A stretch of 64,000 bases of DNA from Thalassia testudinum (Eukaryota > Streptophyta > Magnoliopsida > Alismatales > Hydrocharitaceae). The translations under genes were made by a program, and so were the position numbers. Positions 1 through 11,358 of this stretch are shown here, piece by piece. The notes below the pieces were generated by a model that was given only the letters and a program-made list of their open reading frames with translations, made no database searches and had not been told where the DNA came from. The stretch lies in the NCBI GenBank assembly GCA_037157565.1, contig JAZHRO010000022.1, forward strand, positions 868,001 to 932,000, given 5' to 3'. The stretch's first letter is position 1. Every line of letters starts with the position of its first letter.

Positions 1-573
1 GGATTTTCTGCAAGGGGAGGAAACAATGTTGGCTTTTGGATTAATTTTCAATGGATGTACTTCTGATTCGCCTGATGGAGCTAATGGGAGGTTGATTGAT
101 ATGTGTGAGGATATAGGTGCCTTATCGCTCTTCACAGGGGGAGGTCGGACCGAAGCGTAGGTCCGATTGTGGTGAGTGTACCTACAATGCACCTGTAGTA
201 AATGATTCTCATTGTATTGTTGCTGTTGATTTTGTGCAGGGAGAAGTGTTTGGAGATGATCACGCGTTGAAACTTACACCTGATGATATAGGGTTAGATG
301 TGAATGACAGGGGTCCTTTCAACACTACTACAAATATCAAGTCTAGATCCAGCCACAGAAAAACTTCATCCAACAGATCTGGCAAGTCGTTTGGGCATAT
401 TGATGCTTTCCCTTAGAAACATAAATTGGTTCTGAGTGCTTGTTACAAAAGAAAAAGGTCCACTTCGAATTTTGCTACAAGTGTCCAGAAGGAGGATATT
501 GGTAACATTGTTGCCAAGGTGATTGGGGCCAAAAGGATTCACAAGGGGGGAGTGACAATGAATATCAATGTTT
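1..573 (+). pseudogene. LINE ORF1 C-terminal remnant (nucleic-acid-binding protein)
   Basis: A broken reading frame ends just before the endonuclease start at 568. Its last part (about 410-550) reads KHKLV...YKRKR...IGNIVAKVIGAKR. This aligns with the basic tail of ORF1 in the LINE at 24508-25191 (KHKMF...YKRK...IDNHVAKVLNVKK). In plant L1 elements ORF1 encodes an RNA-binding chaperone. The zinc knuckle expected further upstream lies outside the window. Inactive. Confidence 0.5.
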
Positions 574-3500
574 AATGTGCTATCTTGGAATGTTAGGGGC
601 CTCAGAGATGAAAGAAGACAAATTTTGAAGAGATATTTGGTTGAATGGAGGATTGATATTGCATGCCTTCAGGAAACCGATTTGGAGAGTTTCACTCAAT
701 TAAAAAATGGTATCTGTAGTGATCGGTATAATAATTGCTTGGGCTTGGCAACGACTGGTAGATCGGGGGGCATGCTTATGCTTTGGCACGATGACCTTTT
801 GGAGATATGTTCATCTAGTAAGATAGAAAGAGTGGTGACTATGGTCTTTTCCAGGAAGTAGGATGGTCTCACCTTTGCAGTTACTATGATATATGGACCA
901 TGTGAAGATAATGCAAGGATGATTTTTTGGGGTGAGCTTAGGCAGGCCTCATCCATTGTTGATGGTATGCTTTGGCTGATTTGTGGCGATTTTAATGCAA
1001 CACTTTGGTCAGCTGGTAAACGGATGGTAGGTGTGATAATTCAACTACTCATTTTCAACAGGTGGTTTATGATTTGGAGCTTATTGATTTGCCGCTTTCT
1101 GGATCGCGTTTCGCTTGGAGAAATGGGAGCGGAGCTATTCATGTATTGATAGATTCTTATTGAACATTGGTATGGCGGAGCATTTTCAGATGACGGATGT
1201 GGTTGATGTGATAGACCTTTCTCTGATCATTCCTCTCTAATGTGGTGTAGTAATGATAATTGGAGGTACTCCTATTTTAAATTTCACAAATCTTGGCTTA
1301 AGGAGCTTTGCTTCAATGAAATGATTTGGGATAAGTGGAACTCTACCCTTCCTTCCTCCTCGGCTACTCGCACTTTATCTAACAAAATCAAGGCAACTAG
1401 ATTGGCTATGATTGATTTCAGCCGTGACCTGCAGCATCGTAGGGAGGAGAGGTGTGATGCTCTTTTGCATATTTTGAATCTAGACAAAAAGGAGGAGATT
1501 ACCCTACTCTCCAATGATGATTGCCTTGAGAGACAAATTCCAGGCTATTGTGTTGGAAGATCATAAAAAGGAGATGGACTGGAGACAAAAATCAAGACAA
1601 CTCTGACTTAAAGAAGGTGTGCAACGACTAGTGCAAGAAGAAGGCGAAACATGATTAATAGTATAAAGGTTGGAGATGAGGTCTTGAAAAGAAGAGAGGA
1701 AATTTGTATCTCTTTCAGTAATTACTTTCATGATTTCACTAGAAAAAAATAGTGTGGTGATTAGCGGTTGGCATCTTTGGATGTGGAACAAATTGGGGAG
1801 GATGCGAAGCTGGCTCTCATTAAGGAGGTTGAGGAAGAGGAAATCCTTTCTGCCATGTGTGTAATGAAAGCGGAAGGAGCCTTGGGTATAGATAATTTTC
1901 TATAAAGAATTGTGGGATGTTGTTGGAAAGGATGTCGTTGCTATGGTTAGGGAGTTCTCAGGAAATCAAGCCTTTGAGAGGCTGAATAAGTTATATTTAT
2001 TCTTGCTTTCGAAAAAGGGCAATCGAGAACTGATGGAGGATTTTAGACCCATTGCTTTGTCGAATAGCATTTATCTTTTGGTTGTGAAAATCCTAGCTAA
2101 CTGGTTACATCTTTTTCTATTGGATATTATTTCCCTGGTCCAAACTGGTTTTATTAGAGGAAGATCTCTTTAAGATTCACATGTTTTAGCTGAGGAGTTC
2201 TTAGTTGCTTGGAAGAGGGGAAGGTGTTTCTCTTTTCTTTGGTAAGTAGATTTTTCGAAGGCATATGGTTCCATCTCTTGGAGCTATTTATGGGAGATTT
2301 TTAAGAGAAGAGGCTTTCCAAACCCTTGGATATCATTAATGAAGAGGTGTATTACAACTTCTTTCCTTTTGGTGTTGATTAACAGAAAAGCTAATGGGTC
2401 TAGGATACAACCGCAAAGAGGTGTGTGTTAGGAATGTCCGTTAGTGCTGATGTTATTCAATATTGCGGTGGATTCTCTTGATGCCATGGCTTTTAAGGCT
2501 TGCAATGGTGGTCTTTTCAAAGGCTTCTCGGCATCTGGAGATGGGAGAGTTTTAACTCCCATTCTTCAATATGTCGATGAGACAACTTTTTCATTGAAGG
2601 AGGAAGTAGGGAAGCAAGGCATGTGTCTTCTTTGGTGAGAATTTTTTTAGACATCTCAGGTCTGAAAATTAACACCAACAAATTGAGTTTTGTTCCTTTT
2701 AATATGGGGATGTTGGAGGAGAATGAGGTTGCTAATGATTTGGAAACACTGGTTGTTAGATTACCAATCAAATATCTTGGCCTCCCTTTGAAAGGAAAAA
2801 GGTTAACTTCAGATTGGAGGGGATTGATTGAAAAGTTTTCTAATTGGCTTTCTTCTTGGAGTGGTAGACTCCTTTCTAGAGGAGGGCGGTTGGTGCTAAT
2901 TAAATCCGTCCTCAACTTGATTTCGATGTTCTTCTTATCGGTGTTTTCGCCTAAAAAAAAAAAAAAACTAAAACAGATTGATATGATCTGGAAGAGATTC
3001 TTTTGGAAAGGGCCCGATTTTGAGGGTAGATTTGCCCAACTTGTCAAGTGGAATGATATTTGTAAGTCGAAGAATGAAGGCGGGCTTGGAGTACGTCATG
3101 TATCACATTTTAATAAGGCGTTGCTGCTGAAATGGGTGGTTAAATTTCTATCCAATGACCATTTTATGGTAAATTCCATCTTCAAAGACTCTTATGGTGA
3201 TCATATGAATGTGATGCAGAGGGCTGATGGCAATGCTAATGGTATTTTGTACGGTTTGACATTCTATTAAACCTCTTTTGACTGAATTTTTAGACTAATT
3301 TGTGGCTTCGTTGGGTGTTGGGACTTCTTTCAGATTTTGACGTGATGATTGGACATAAAATGGGACATTTTCTGAGGTTTATTAAAGACTTTTTCAACAT
3401 GCTGCAGATAAAGATGCTAAGGTTAAGGAATTATGGGATGAAGATCTTCATTGTTGGGATATCAGGCTTCCATAGGGCCTTTTGGAGACCACATTCATTG

Positions 3501-4060
3501 AATTGTAGCAGCAGCTGTAGTCTATTCATGATCTGTTTTCGACTTCTGCAGTGCTAGATTGCTACATCTGGAAACAAGGGACCTTTTCGGTTAGTCGTGC
3601 CTACAAGCTGTTGATTAATGATGGTGCTAAAGTTTTTTTGAAAAGTCATTAATGATGGTGCTAATTATAATTTGATTGATGGAGATTCCAAATTGATTTG
3701 GAAATGTAAGATCCTTCTCCAGGTAAGACTCTTCCTGTGGTTCTTTAGAAGAAAACGGATAGTTACATGGATGTACAGATCCAAATGAGCTCCTGATCGG
3801 GACACTATATGTCTTTGTCAGAATGCAAATACCTATTCTTCGATTGCGACTTTGTGAAAGGTGTGTGGACAAACTTTAATCTCCACACGGTCGACACGTC
3901 GAATTTTGAAAGATTTTGGAGAAGCTTCAGCGATCATGTTCTTCTTGATATAGCAAGTTGGTGTTAGAGCGTTGCTATTATTTGGAGTATTTGGCTTCAA
4001 AGGAATGGTACTGTTTTCTGTAATGAGTAGTGTTGTTGGATAATATGATTAGAGAGGCGA
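568..4060 (+). pseudogene. LINE ORF2 remnant: endonuclease, reverse transcriptase, zf-RVT
   Basis: ORF2 normally nicks the target and copies the RNA into DNA. The endonuclease starts at 568 with VLSWNVRGLRD and has LQET (active-site Glu region). RT pieces include RPIALSN (about 2040), SKAYGS (about 2255) and the catalytic box at 2570-2581, which reads YVDE instead of YADD, so the second catalytic Asp is lost. The piece at 2623-3270 carries KYLGLPLKGKRL, LLSRGGRLVLIKSVL and FFWKGPD, typical of the RT thumb and connection. A zf-RVT-like end (WLQRNGTVF) lies near 4005. Many stops, frameshifts and a run of 14 A at about 2953 break it. The family call is sure, the exact ends are not. Confidence 0.85.
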
Positions 4061-4122
4061 GGGGTTTTTCTTATTTTTGGCTGCAAAATATGTAAGTCCA
4101 TTCCTTTTATTTCTCATTAATA

Positions 4123-4769
4123 TAATTTACAGATGATTAACCCATGCATTGCCTATTGGTGCCATTTTGACCCTCTTGATATGAGCCAGCAGGCTCACAC
4201 CTACATCCTTGATCATATGAGTGTGAGCATCTCAATTCCCCATTCGTGGTTATCTATATGATGTGTATAGTGTGAGATTTTGGTCCACTAATGCACACAA
4301 GAATGAACATGGTGTATTATGGGCATCACTAATGATGTTGGAGCTTCACAATGGTCTTTGGTGAGCAGAGTTTGCATAAAAAGTGTTTGTGACACCAGCC
4401 TCCAAGACATCTAGCTAGAGTTGTAGTACATCTTTTGCCTGAACTTGGCACCAATTATATTTTACAATCACTGAGTGTCATGATTAAAGAAGGAAAGTAG
4501 TGACTAAGGAGACCTTGGGAGTTCACTACTTGGAAAAGGCATACATTGGGTAGTGCATGGAGAATCTTCTTGCAATAGATCGAGGTTGGAGTTCAATTTG
4601 ATGTGTTTTGAGTTGTGGCCTTTTGGTTTACTTCTGGATTTATGTCCGGCTATTCTCAAACTAATATATGCTAGATTTAGAATGGTTGATTGATTAAGGT
4701 GCATCTTTTTATTCTTTTTCACGACAAATATATACAAAGAATTGATGTTATAAAAGTAGTAGAAAGAAA
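4123..4769. other. Unassigned non-coding sequence between LINE and copia element
   Basis: About 650 bases of AT-rich sequence with no coding frame, LTR, terminal inverted repeat or convincing exon. It could be host intron or intergenic DNA. Confidence 0.5.
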
Positions 4770-4914
4770 TGACTCGAATAGCTTGTTCCGTAGTCGTACC
4801 TCTCAATACATAGAGAGGTGAAAAAGTACAAGACTACTCTTCAAAGAAAAAGGAAAATAAAGAGATACATTACAATAGAAATAATAAAAAACAAAAGACC
4901 GAAGGAGCTCAACA
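4770..4914 (-). repeat. 3' LTR of minus-strand copia element
   Basis: About 145 bases. On the minus strand it begins TGTTGAG directly after a purine tract and ends in GAGTCA. The first ~100 bases on the + strand (tgactcgaatag...gagataca) match 9748-9846 with few differences. A TATA-like stretch lies in the centre (ctctcaatacatagagagg). Confidence 0.85.
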
Positions 4915-4926
4915 CTCCCTCTTAAG
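4915..4926 (-). other. Polypurine tract of minus-strand copia
   Basis: On the minus strand the purine-rich CTTAAGAGGGAG lies directly before the LTR start TGTTGAG. It would prime plus-strand DNA synthesis. The pol stop codon TAA overlaps its start (4922-4924). Confidence 0.7.
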
Positions 4927-7900
4927 TTGGAGCATAGATGTCAATCGTGCTCAACTTGGAACAACAAATATCAAATGATGCTTGTGGTAATGCCTTCGTA
5001 AAGATGTCTGCTCTTTGGTCATCTAAGGAGATGAGTGGTGTAGATGAGACCTCTCTAGATCAAGTCATTTGTATAGTGACAATTGACCTCTTAGTCCTCT
5101 CGTGGAAGATGGGATTATTGGCAATGTACGTCGCATCCCTATTGTCACATCTCATCTCCATAGGTGTGTCAATAGGTATGTTCAAGTCTGCAAGAAGAGA
5201 TCTTACCTACATCATCCCTAAAGTAGTATGTGCCATGGCCTTGTACTTTGACTTGGTGTTAGACCTGGAGACAACTTGTTTCTTGCTCTTCCAGGTCACT
5301 AGGTTTTTTGCCACATAGGTGCAAAAACCTGTAGTAGACTTCCTATTTGCTAGACACTTTGCATAATTAGCATCTGAATAGGTTACCACACTAATAGAGG
5401 ATCCTTTGGTGAATATAATCCATCTTCCTGATGTTTCTTTACATACCTCAACACCATCATTGCAGCATCCCAATGCTGCATAGTGGGTTTGTCTATGAAC
5501 TGACTCAATTTCCTTACTGCAAGAGAAATATCTAATTTAGTAATAGTTAGGTACAAGAGCTTGCCCACTAGCCTTCTATACTACCTGTCATCCACCGCTG
5601 CAACCTTCTCATCGTACAAATAAGTCTTGGGAACCATAGGGATATTGGCTGGTTTTACTCCCAGCATGTCAATCTCCTGCAACTAGTCAAGGACGTACTT
5701 CCTCTAGGAAAGTACTACACCCTTCCTACTGCATGCCACCTCAATCTCAAGAAAGCATCTCAGTGGTCCAAGGTCCTTCATAACAAAACTCCTTGCAAGG
5801 CATTTCTTGACCTCAATGATGCTAGTCCCATCATCCCCCATGATAGTCAAATCATCAACATATACTAGAATTACTACCATGCTCGCCCTTATTTTCCTTA
5901 CAAACACGGAATGATTTGATGAGGATCTCTGGAAGTCAATCATCTCGACAATGTTTGAGAGCTTCTGAAACCAAGCCTTATTGCTTTGCTTTAGGCTATA
6001 TATAGCCTTCCGCAGTCTACATACCTTGGAACACTCTCTAGGTCTCATAACCTGGTGGTTGTTGTATGTACACCTCCTCTTATAAGTCACCATAAATGAT
6101 TGCATTCCTCATGTCCAGCTAATGAAGAGGCCAATCTTTTTGAATAGTTATAGAAATAAGAATACACACAGTTGGGAGTCTGGCCACAGGGGAAAAGGTA
6201 TCAAAAAAGTTTACACCATAGGTTTGCGTAAAGCCCTTTGCTACAAGGTGGGCCTTATGCCTTGCAACTGTCTCATCAAGGTTGTACTTGATGGTAAAGA
6301 CCCATCTACACCCCATAATTGATGCTTTGTCGGGCAAATCTGCAAGTTCCCACGTCCCATGTGTCTGGAGGGCAGCTATCTCATCCTCCATGGCCTATCG
6401 CCACTTTAGATCAAGCACGGCTTACTGATAAGAGGAAGGAATCTATGTAGTGGACAAGGCATGGCAGAACTTGGCAAACGTACTCCTTGGAAACTTTGTA
6501 TATACAGCACTAGAGATAGAGTATCTGGCACAGTTGCATAGTACCTTCCGAATAGCATTCAAAAGATCAATATCATCTGGTACAATATTAGTGGTTTATG
6601 CATCATTTGTATGGTCTGAGGAACTAGGTAAAGCACTATCATCAACTTGAAGTGACCCTATACCAACATCACTAGCCAAGACATCATCAGTTTGTAAAAC
6701 CTTTATGCTCACCTGAAGCGGGGAAGGAATCGATGCAGAAGAGGAGGGGCGTTGGCTGTAAGCAATAGGAAGCATGTAGGTAACGGGGGGATCACGATAC
6801 TTGACAGGCTCAGGAGAAGGTGGCTCAGACTCGGTGATCGAGATCGCTATCATGGGAGTAGGAGGAATAGGCATGGGCACCTCGGCGGTCTCAGGAGAAA
6901 GACTTCTCCTAGTGGTAGAAAAGTATGGGATCGACTCATGGAAGGTGACATTGACACTAACATAGTGTCTCCTGATGATAGGATCATAGCACCGATATCC
7001 CTTATGAGTACGGGAGTATCCTAAGAATATACACTTGACAGCCCTAGGAGCAAGCTTATCCTGATCAAAAGAAGTAATGTGAACAAAAGCAACACACCCA
7101 AGCACCCGAGGAGGAACATGAAAGAGATTACCATCTGGAAACAGAACTTGCAAGGAAATCTGTTCATGTATCACAAAGGTAGGCATCCTATTAATTAAAT
7201 TGCAAGCAGTAAGAACCGGACCTCCCCAATAGAGCAAAGGGACATTATGGTGTATTGGTAGGATGCAAACCACATTTTGCTGTGAGGCATTTGAACAAGT
7301 AGTTTGATATATGATACCATGGGACTTATAAAACATAGACAACTACTGGGTACAAAACTTAAGAGCATTATCATAACGTATAATTTTAATACATGTACCA
7401 AATTGATTCTTTATTTCCAAAATAAAATGTTTAAGAACAATGCCAACATCAGACTTATTCTTTAACAGAAATAAACAAGGTAAATGGGAAAAATTATCTA
7501 CAATGATCAAATAATAACAATGATCCAGCCTATCAGGAGTACGGCTAGGGCCTCACACATCCATATGAACCAATTGGAATATCTCAGTGGATCTAGGACT
7601 GATTCGCAGGAAAAGAATTACAGTGATGTTTGCCCAACTAACAAGCATCGTAGGAAATCACAGCAGACAGAGAAATATGTGGGATGACTCATCGAAGCAT
7701 GTCCAGTGGAAGATGGCCAAGCTAGAGGTGTCATTAGAAAGGAGTTCCAGCAGTAAAGGCAACAACCCTGTGGCAAGTAGTAGCAAACGAAGACTAGACT
7801 AGGAAATATACACCTCCCTCTTCACAACTGCCACCAATCGTTCTCCCTGTCAAGATATCCTGAAAAACACAAGTCTGGGTGTCAAAGGTCGCACGACAAT

Positions 7901-8165
7901 TTAGCTCCTTAGTAATTCTACTAACAAAGAGCAAACCAATGAAGAAATCTGGCGCAAATAAAACATTTGGCAGCCTTGTCATGGGTGTGATTGTGACCTC
8001 CCCTGTGACTGTAACCTCCCCTTATCTAGCTAACTGGGAATGTCTCCTATTTGCTACTTGTATAGTCTTCTCGAAAGGGACATAGTTGGGTAGCGAAAAT
8101 ATCTCTGATCTCCACTAAGGTGTTGTGAGGCTGCAGAGTCAACAAGCCAGTCAGTATGACACTAA
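4922..8165 (-). pseudogene. Copia pol remnant: protease, integrase, RT, RNase H
   Basis: In translation order: protease box VDSAASQHLSGD (about 8140-8100; DSA where DSG is usual), pre-integrase region (7982-7794), integrase C-terminal part and linker (about 7400-6596, with CNLINRMPT and GYSRTHKGYRCYDP), RT N-terminal half (6391-6119, with GCRWVFTIKY and ARLPTVCI), RT catalytic part (6105-5704, with KAWFQKL, the YVDD box and MKDLGPLRCF), RNase H (5473-5207, SDANYAKC, RKSTTGFC) and the final motif ADIFTKAL before the stop at 4922. Unlike the other two copia elements here, both RT halves remain. Frameshifts and stops show it is dead. Confidence 0.9.
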
Positions 8166-9127
8166 TCATCAACCTGTGATGTGAAAGCGAACTCTGTACC
8201 TAATGAGGAGGCAAAGGCAGCAGTCTCAGATACAACAGGTGTCTCATGGTTTAGCATTTGTAACAGTATTAGTCGATTGCTTAGCATTTGTAACTGCCTA
8301 ATTGGCCATTGGGTGGTTGTCCATGCTTGGTCTAGCAATTGGCCTCCCTATGCCCAGATCTGCCACAATAAGTGCAAGTGAGGCATCTGCCCCCAACTAG
8401 TCCATAACCATGATCCCTACCTCTCATCGCAAGGGCAACTCTACCATGCCCCTGAGTGGCAACAAGAGTTAACATCTGTCTTGCAGACTTAGTAGTAGTA
8501 AGAGTGACTGAAATCCTACTGTATGCTTCCTCTAGAGAGGGAAGCTCGGAAAGGGTGAGAAGCTGTGACCAGGTTGCTATGTACTCTGGTCCAAGGCCAG
8601 AGAGGAGCTACAGAATTGTGGCCTCCTTGCGATAGGCCTACTGAGAAGCACACATGCACACAGGTCGACATGCATTATACTTCTCCAAAAGACCCTTCAG
8701 GGTCGTGTAGTACTGTAATAGGGTGTGCCCTTCCTAACGAAGTTGTGATAGCTCATTGTAAATCTGTAAGACTACTAGAGTTCTTCTCGTGGGAGTAGGT
8801 ATCCCTTAGACTCTCTCACATCTCCATAGTTGTCCTGTAATACATGATCCCATCTCCAATTTGTGGGATGACGCAATTCATGATCCATGCATTGTCCTTC
8901 CAGGATGCATTCTTGCATCTCTTCTCTTCCGGTTCTGGTTGAAGGAGAATATGCTCCTTATCATGGCCTTCTACAATCATACAAAACATTTGTGACCATC
9001 GAGCATAATTGGTCTCATCCAACTTTTCCATGGGACCAAAGAAAGGGCTTTTGTATGCCCCAACCTCAAACAAATGCTCTGATGTCACTTCAGATGAACT
9101 TAAGGATGCCATCTTATCTTCAACCAA
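8166..9127 (-). pseudogene. Copia gag remnant with CCHC zinc knuckle
   Basis: The N-terminal part (9127-8816) reads MASLSSSEV, then KLDETNYARWSQMF and PQIGDGIMYY, a UBN2/copia-type gag that forms the virus-like particle. The knuckle near 8376-8335 reads CTYCGRSGHREANC (CX2CX4HX4C) and would bind the element RNA. The frame is interrupted between these parts. The start near 9127 is approximate; MASLSS, a few residues later, corresponds to the start of gag in the 30.9-kb copia. Confidence 0.8.
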
Positions 9128-9735
9128 AACTCGATCGTTATCATCATGCTAACGATTGATAAATTAGATCATCAACATAAATCAAGTATCCCCTTTACTG
9201 ATCGTGTGTCATCATAGGGTCAAGAATACCTTGGTTGATCTTAGGGAGAGACTAAGGCCACATAGGCAGAGGAGGCCCTTATGGACTAGAATGAGGGAAA
9301 GCATCCTCGAGGTAGTTTGAGCGGCACTGGCGACGGAGTAATCGACTGTGGCGAACCTCTGGCAAGGGTTCTAGCCAAGGGCTAGTTAGATCCAGTGCTC
9401 CTAGAGGTGAGGAAGGCGATGATGGGGAGCACTTGCTAGAACAACCACTGGATTAGTAGCTAAACCCGAATCTAAGTAGCACTGGCGACGCTGCCATTGG
9501 AAGGCCCCCACTCTGGCAAGGGGCTGGTGAGATGACCCTTGGGGAGGGTTAGGCCAACTGGCGAGGGTCCAGCAACCCTCCCACCGGTGGTGGGGCACTA
9601 ATCCAAAGTCCTCTTCACGTGTGGGAACAAGTTTAGTTTGTGAATCCAATGGATAGACTAGGGTTTTATGTTTAGTGGAGAACGAAAAAAGCATGGGAAT
9701 CAAGGAGGGTATCGAACCTTGGCCTAGGACTGCAG
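9128..9735 (-). other. Leader of minus-strand copia
   Basis: About 600 non-coding bases between primer site and gag. The part at 9260-9620 is GC-richer than its surroundings and has loosely repeated ggcaagg/ggcgagg and ctggcgac phrases. It resembles the GC-rich leaders of the other copia elements but has no clean repeat unit. Confidence 0.55.
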
Positions 9736-9747
9736 TTTTGATACCAA
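9736..9747 (-). other. Primer-binding site, initiator Met tRNA type
   Basis: On the minus strand TTGGTATCAAAA follows the LTR end GAGTCA. Copia elements usually prime from the 3' end of initiator methionine tRNA (TGGTATCAGAGC). The first eight bases of that consensus are kept. Confidence 0.75.
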
Positions 9748-9850
9748 TGACTCGAATAGTTTATTCCGTAGTCCCACCTCTCAATATATAGAGAGGTGAA
9801 AAAGTACAAGACCACTCTTTAAAGAAAAAGGAAAATAAAGAGATACAAAA
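9748..9850 (-). repeat. 5' LTR of minus-strand copia, outer end lost
   Basis: Matches 4770-4868 base by base with a few substitutions, then diverges after gagataca. The outer ~45 bases, including the expected TGTTGAG terminus, are missing or too diverged to see. Confidence 0.8.
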
Positions 9851-10599
9851 GTAAAGGTCTCCACCAATGAGGTTTGTACGCATCAGAATGATCTCCATAG
9901 TACCCTTGAGAATGAAAGTATCCTCATTCTCATTGGGAATATAAATGAGAAAATTTTCATTGCCATAATAATTCCTATGAAAGACTGAGATAAGAAGAAT
10001 TCCCCTCTTTCTTTGCTTTCAATATGTTCTCAAAGGGGCTCTATGATAAATTGATCAAAGACACTTTTTGCTTTCTCAAATAGGTAACCTCTGAGTGGTC
10101 TAATGATATAGCCAAATGATTTTGCATATTTTAATTCTTGATGATAGAAAACACTAATGAATTCACCTGTTGCAAACAATACTATACCACTCTTCTCATG
10201 TCATCAAGTCACCACTAGATTCGTGATCAATCAAGGACATATTTGTTGCTCAGTGGGAGATTGATCTAATCCCAAGAATGCATTCCTCGGATTTATATCT
10301 TGTTACATATTTCCAGTTGAGCTATTGCCAATCAACTGTATTTCGAAGGAGTTAAATTACGGAGCTATTTTTGAGCTTGTCTCCTGTATTTTCAGGACAT
10401 GTTGATGAGGAGAACGATTTGCATTTATGAGGAAGATGTGTTTGTAGATTACTGCAAAATCCTTAAGCTGCTCATTTTGTTATTCCCTCCAGCAGCTCTT
10501 CTAGCTACCAATGGCACGTTTCTTGGCAACATCAACCTCTACTTAAGCTTAATTGGGTCATCCCTTAGATCTCTCTTTCTCCTAGTTTTTATCATGATG
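9851..10599. other. Unassigned AT-rich sequence
   Basis: No convincing gene. A strong splice-acceptor look-alike (tcctgtattttcag) ends at 10395 and a 70-codon open frame follows at 10399, but no donor site or protein similarity supports an exon. Confidence 0.4.
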
Positions 10600-10790
10600 C
10601 ATGCCAACTGAGGAAACATCAAAAAAGAAAGATCCTTAAAAGTCAAAATATGGTTCAAGCAGCTCGCCTTGACCTATTACACCTTATGATTGGAGGCCAT
10701 ACGGCTCATGTCCAAGGGGAAAGGTATGTTTTGGTGATTGTGGATGTTACATCTCTGTTGGGTTCACAATTTTTCTGGATATTGCCCACA
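10600..10790 (+). pseudogene. Probable copia integrase relic
   Basis: The frame reads CQLRKHQK, then about 12 residues later LDLLHLMIGGH, GERYVLVIVDVTS and FFWILP. This matches the copia pre-integrase/integrase order (CQLGKHHK, then FDLLHxDVWGP, YFLxIVDDxSR, WVFLL). The first catalytic Asp has become Met (LHLMIGG for LHLDVWG) and one Asp of the VDD is replaced. No LTRs or other domains are visible around it. Confidence 0.5.
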
Positions 10791-11269
10791 CTCTTATTAT
10801 CCTATGGGTCTTGTATTTCTCCAATCCACAGATCCACCGACTGAGAAATGGATTCAGGTGCTTCTTTTGCTCCATCCAGAGGCAACACTTGGTAGGGAAG
10901 ATTTTTCCCCCAACAGGTGTGATGCATGAGAGGATTCTGTTGAGGAGATTTTTTTCCTTGAATTGAAATAAGTAGGAGTTGACTTGGTGAAGGCTGGGAA
11001 AGCAAAGTAGTTGGTGTCGTAGATGGTATTTCAGAGACTGTTTGTGGGTGACCTTACTCGTGCACTATTTCTTAGATTTTATTTATCTTTATATCATGAG
11101 AATTAGCAGGAGAACTAACATTGAATCGGCATATTCAGTCTAAATTATAAATACACGGAAAAATGTAACATGATGCAAATGGATATCTTGATTGACAACT
11201 TATATTTATATCTTTATTGATCATTTGTTTTGGATTTGAGTGCAAAATTGTATTATAATTTTGCTTTAG
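10791..11269. other. Unassigned sequence upstream of the first recognised exon
   Basis: No supported gene. The last ~200 bases are AT-rich and end in a polypyrimidine-like acceptor (ttttgctttag), consistent with the 3' end of an intron. Confidence 0.45.
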
Positions 11270-11358
11270 GTGATACACCTTCTCTATGGAAAATTGAAGA
11301 GCTGTGCTCTAAGTCTATAAAGCAACGATCACCTTCAAGTGCTTTTTCTTGTGCCAAG
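11270..11358 (+). CDS. Host gene exon A (internal)
   Basis: 89 bases after the acceptor ttttgctttag and before the donor gtaatt. The first two bases complete a codon from an upstream exon, then 29 codons follow (DTPSLWKIEELCSKSIKQ and on). It ends on a complete codon (AAG). Confidence 0.7.

Larger units (their letters stand above)
1..4122 (+). mobile_element. L1-like LINE (non-LTR retrotransposon), decayed, 5' end outside window
   Basis: Seen: an ORF1 tail, an AP-type endonuclease, a reverse transcriptase and a C-terminal zf-RVT region follow in order on one strand, broken by many stops and frameshifts. There are no LTRs. The 3' end is placed near 4122 because sequence after the last coding match resembles the tail of the LINE ending at 28743 (both have a 'gtccattcc/gtccgttcc' type stretch followed by short AT-rich sequence). 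Known: this order is typical of plant L1 elements. Inferred: same family as the LINE at 23290-28743, because the ORF1 tails and endonuclease starts align. No target duplication could be recognised, since the 5' end is not in the window. Confidence 0.85.
4770..9850 (-). mobile_element. Ty1/copia LTR retrotransposon, minus strand, decayed
   Basis: Read on the minus strand: 5' LTR (9850-9748), initiator-Met-type primer site, leader, gag, CCHC knuckle, protease, integrase, RT, RNase H, purine tract, 3' LTR (4914-4770). Integrase before RT is the copia order. The gag and pre-integrase segments closely resemble those of the copia at 30863-35409 (gag KLDETNYA versus KLDKTNYA; pre-integrase RLPNVLF...SRITK in both), so the two are relatives in opposite orientation. 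All frames carry stops. I see no matching target duplication, and the outer part of the 5' LTR seems lost. Confidence 0.9.

Noticed and set aside
10396..10611. Candidate exon after the acceptor tcctgtattttcag (70-codon open frame)
   Set aside because: No donor site fits, the frame has no protein similarity, and it does not match the phase needed for exon A.
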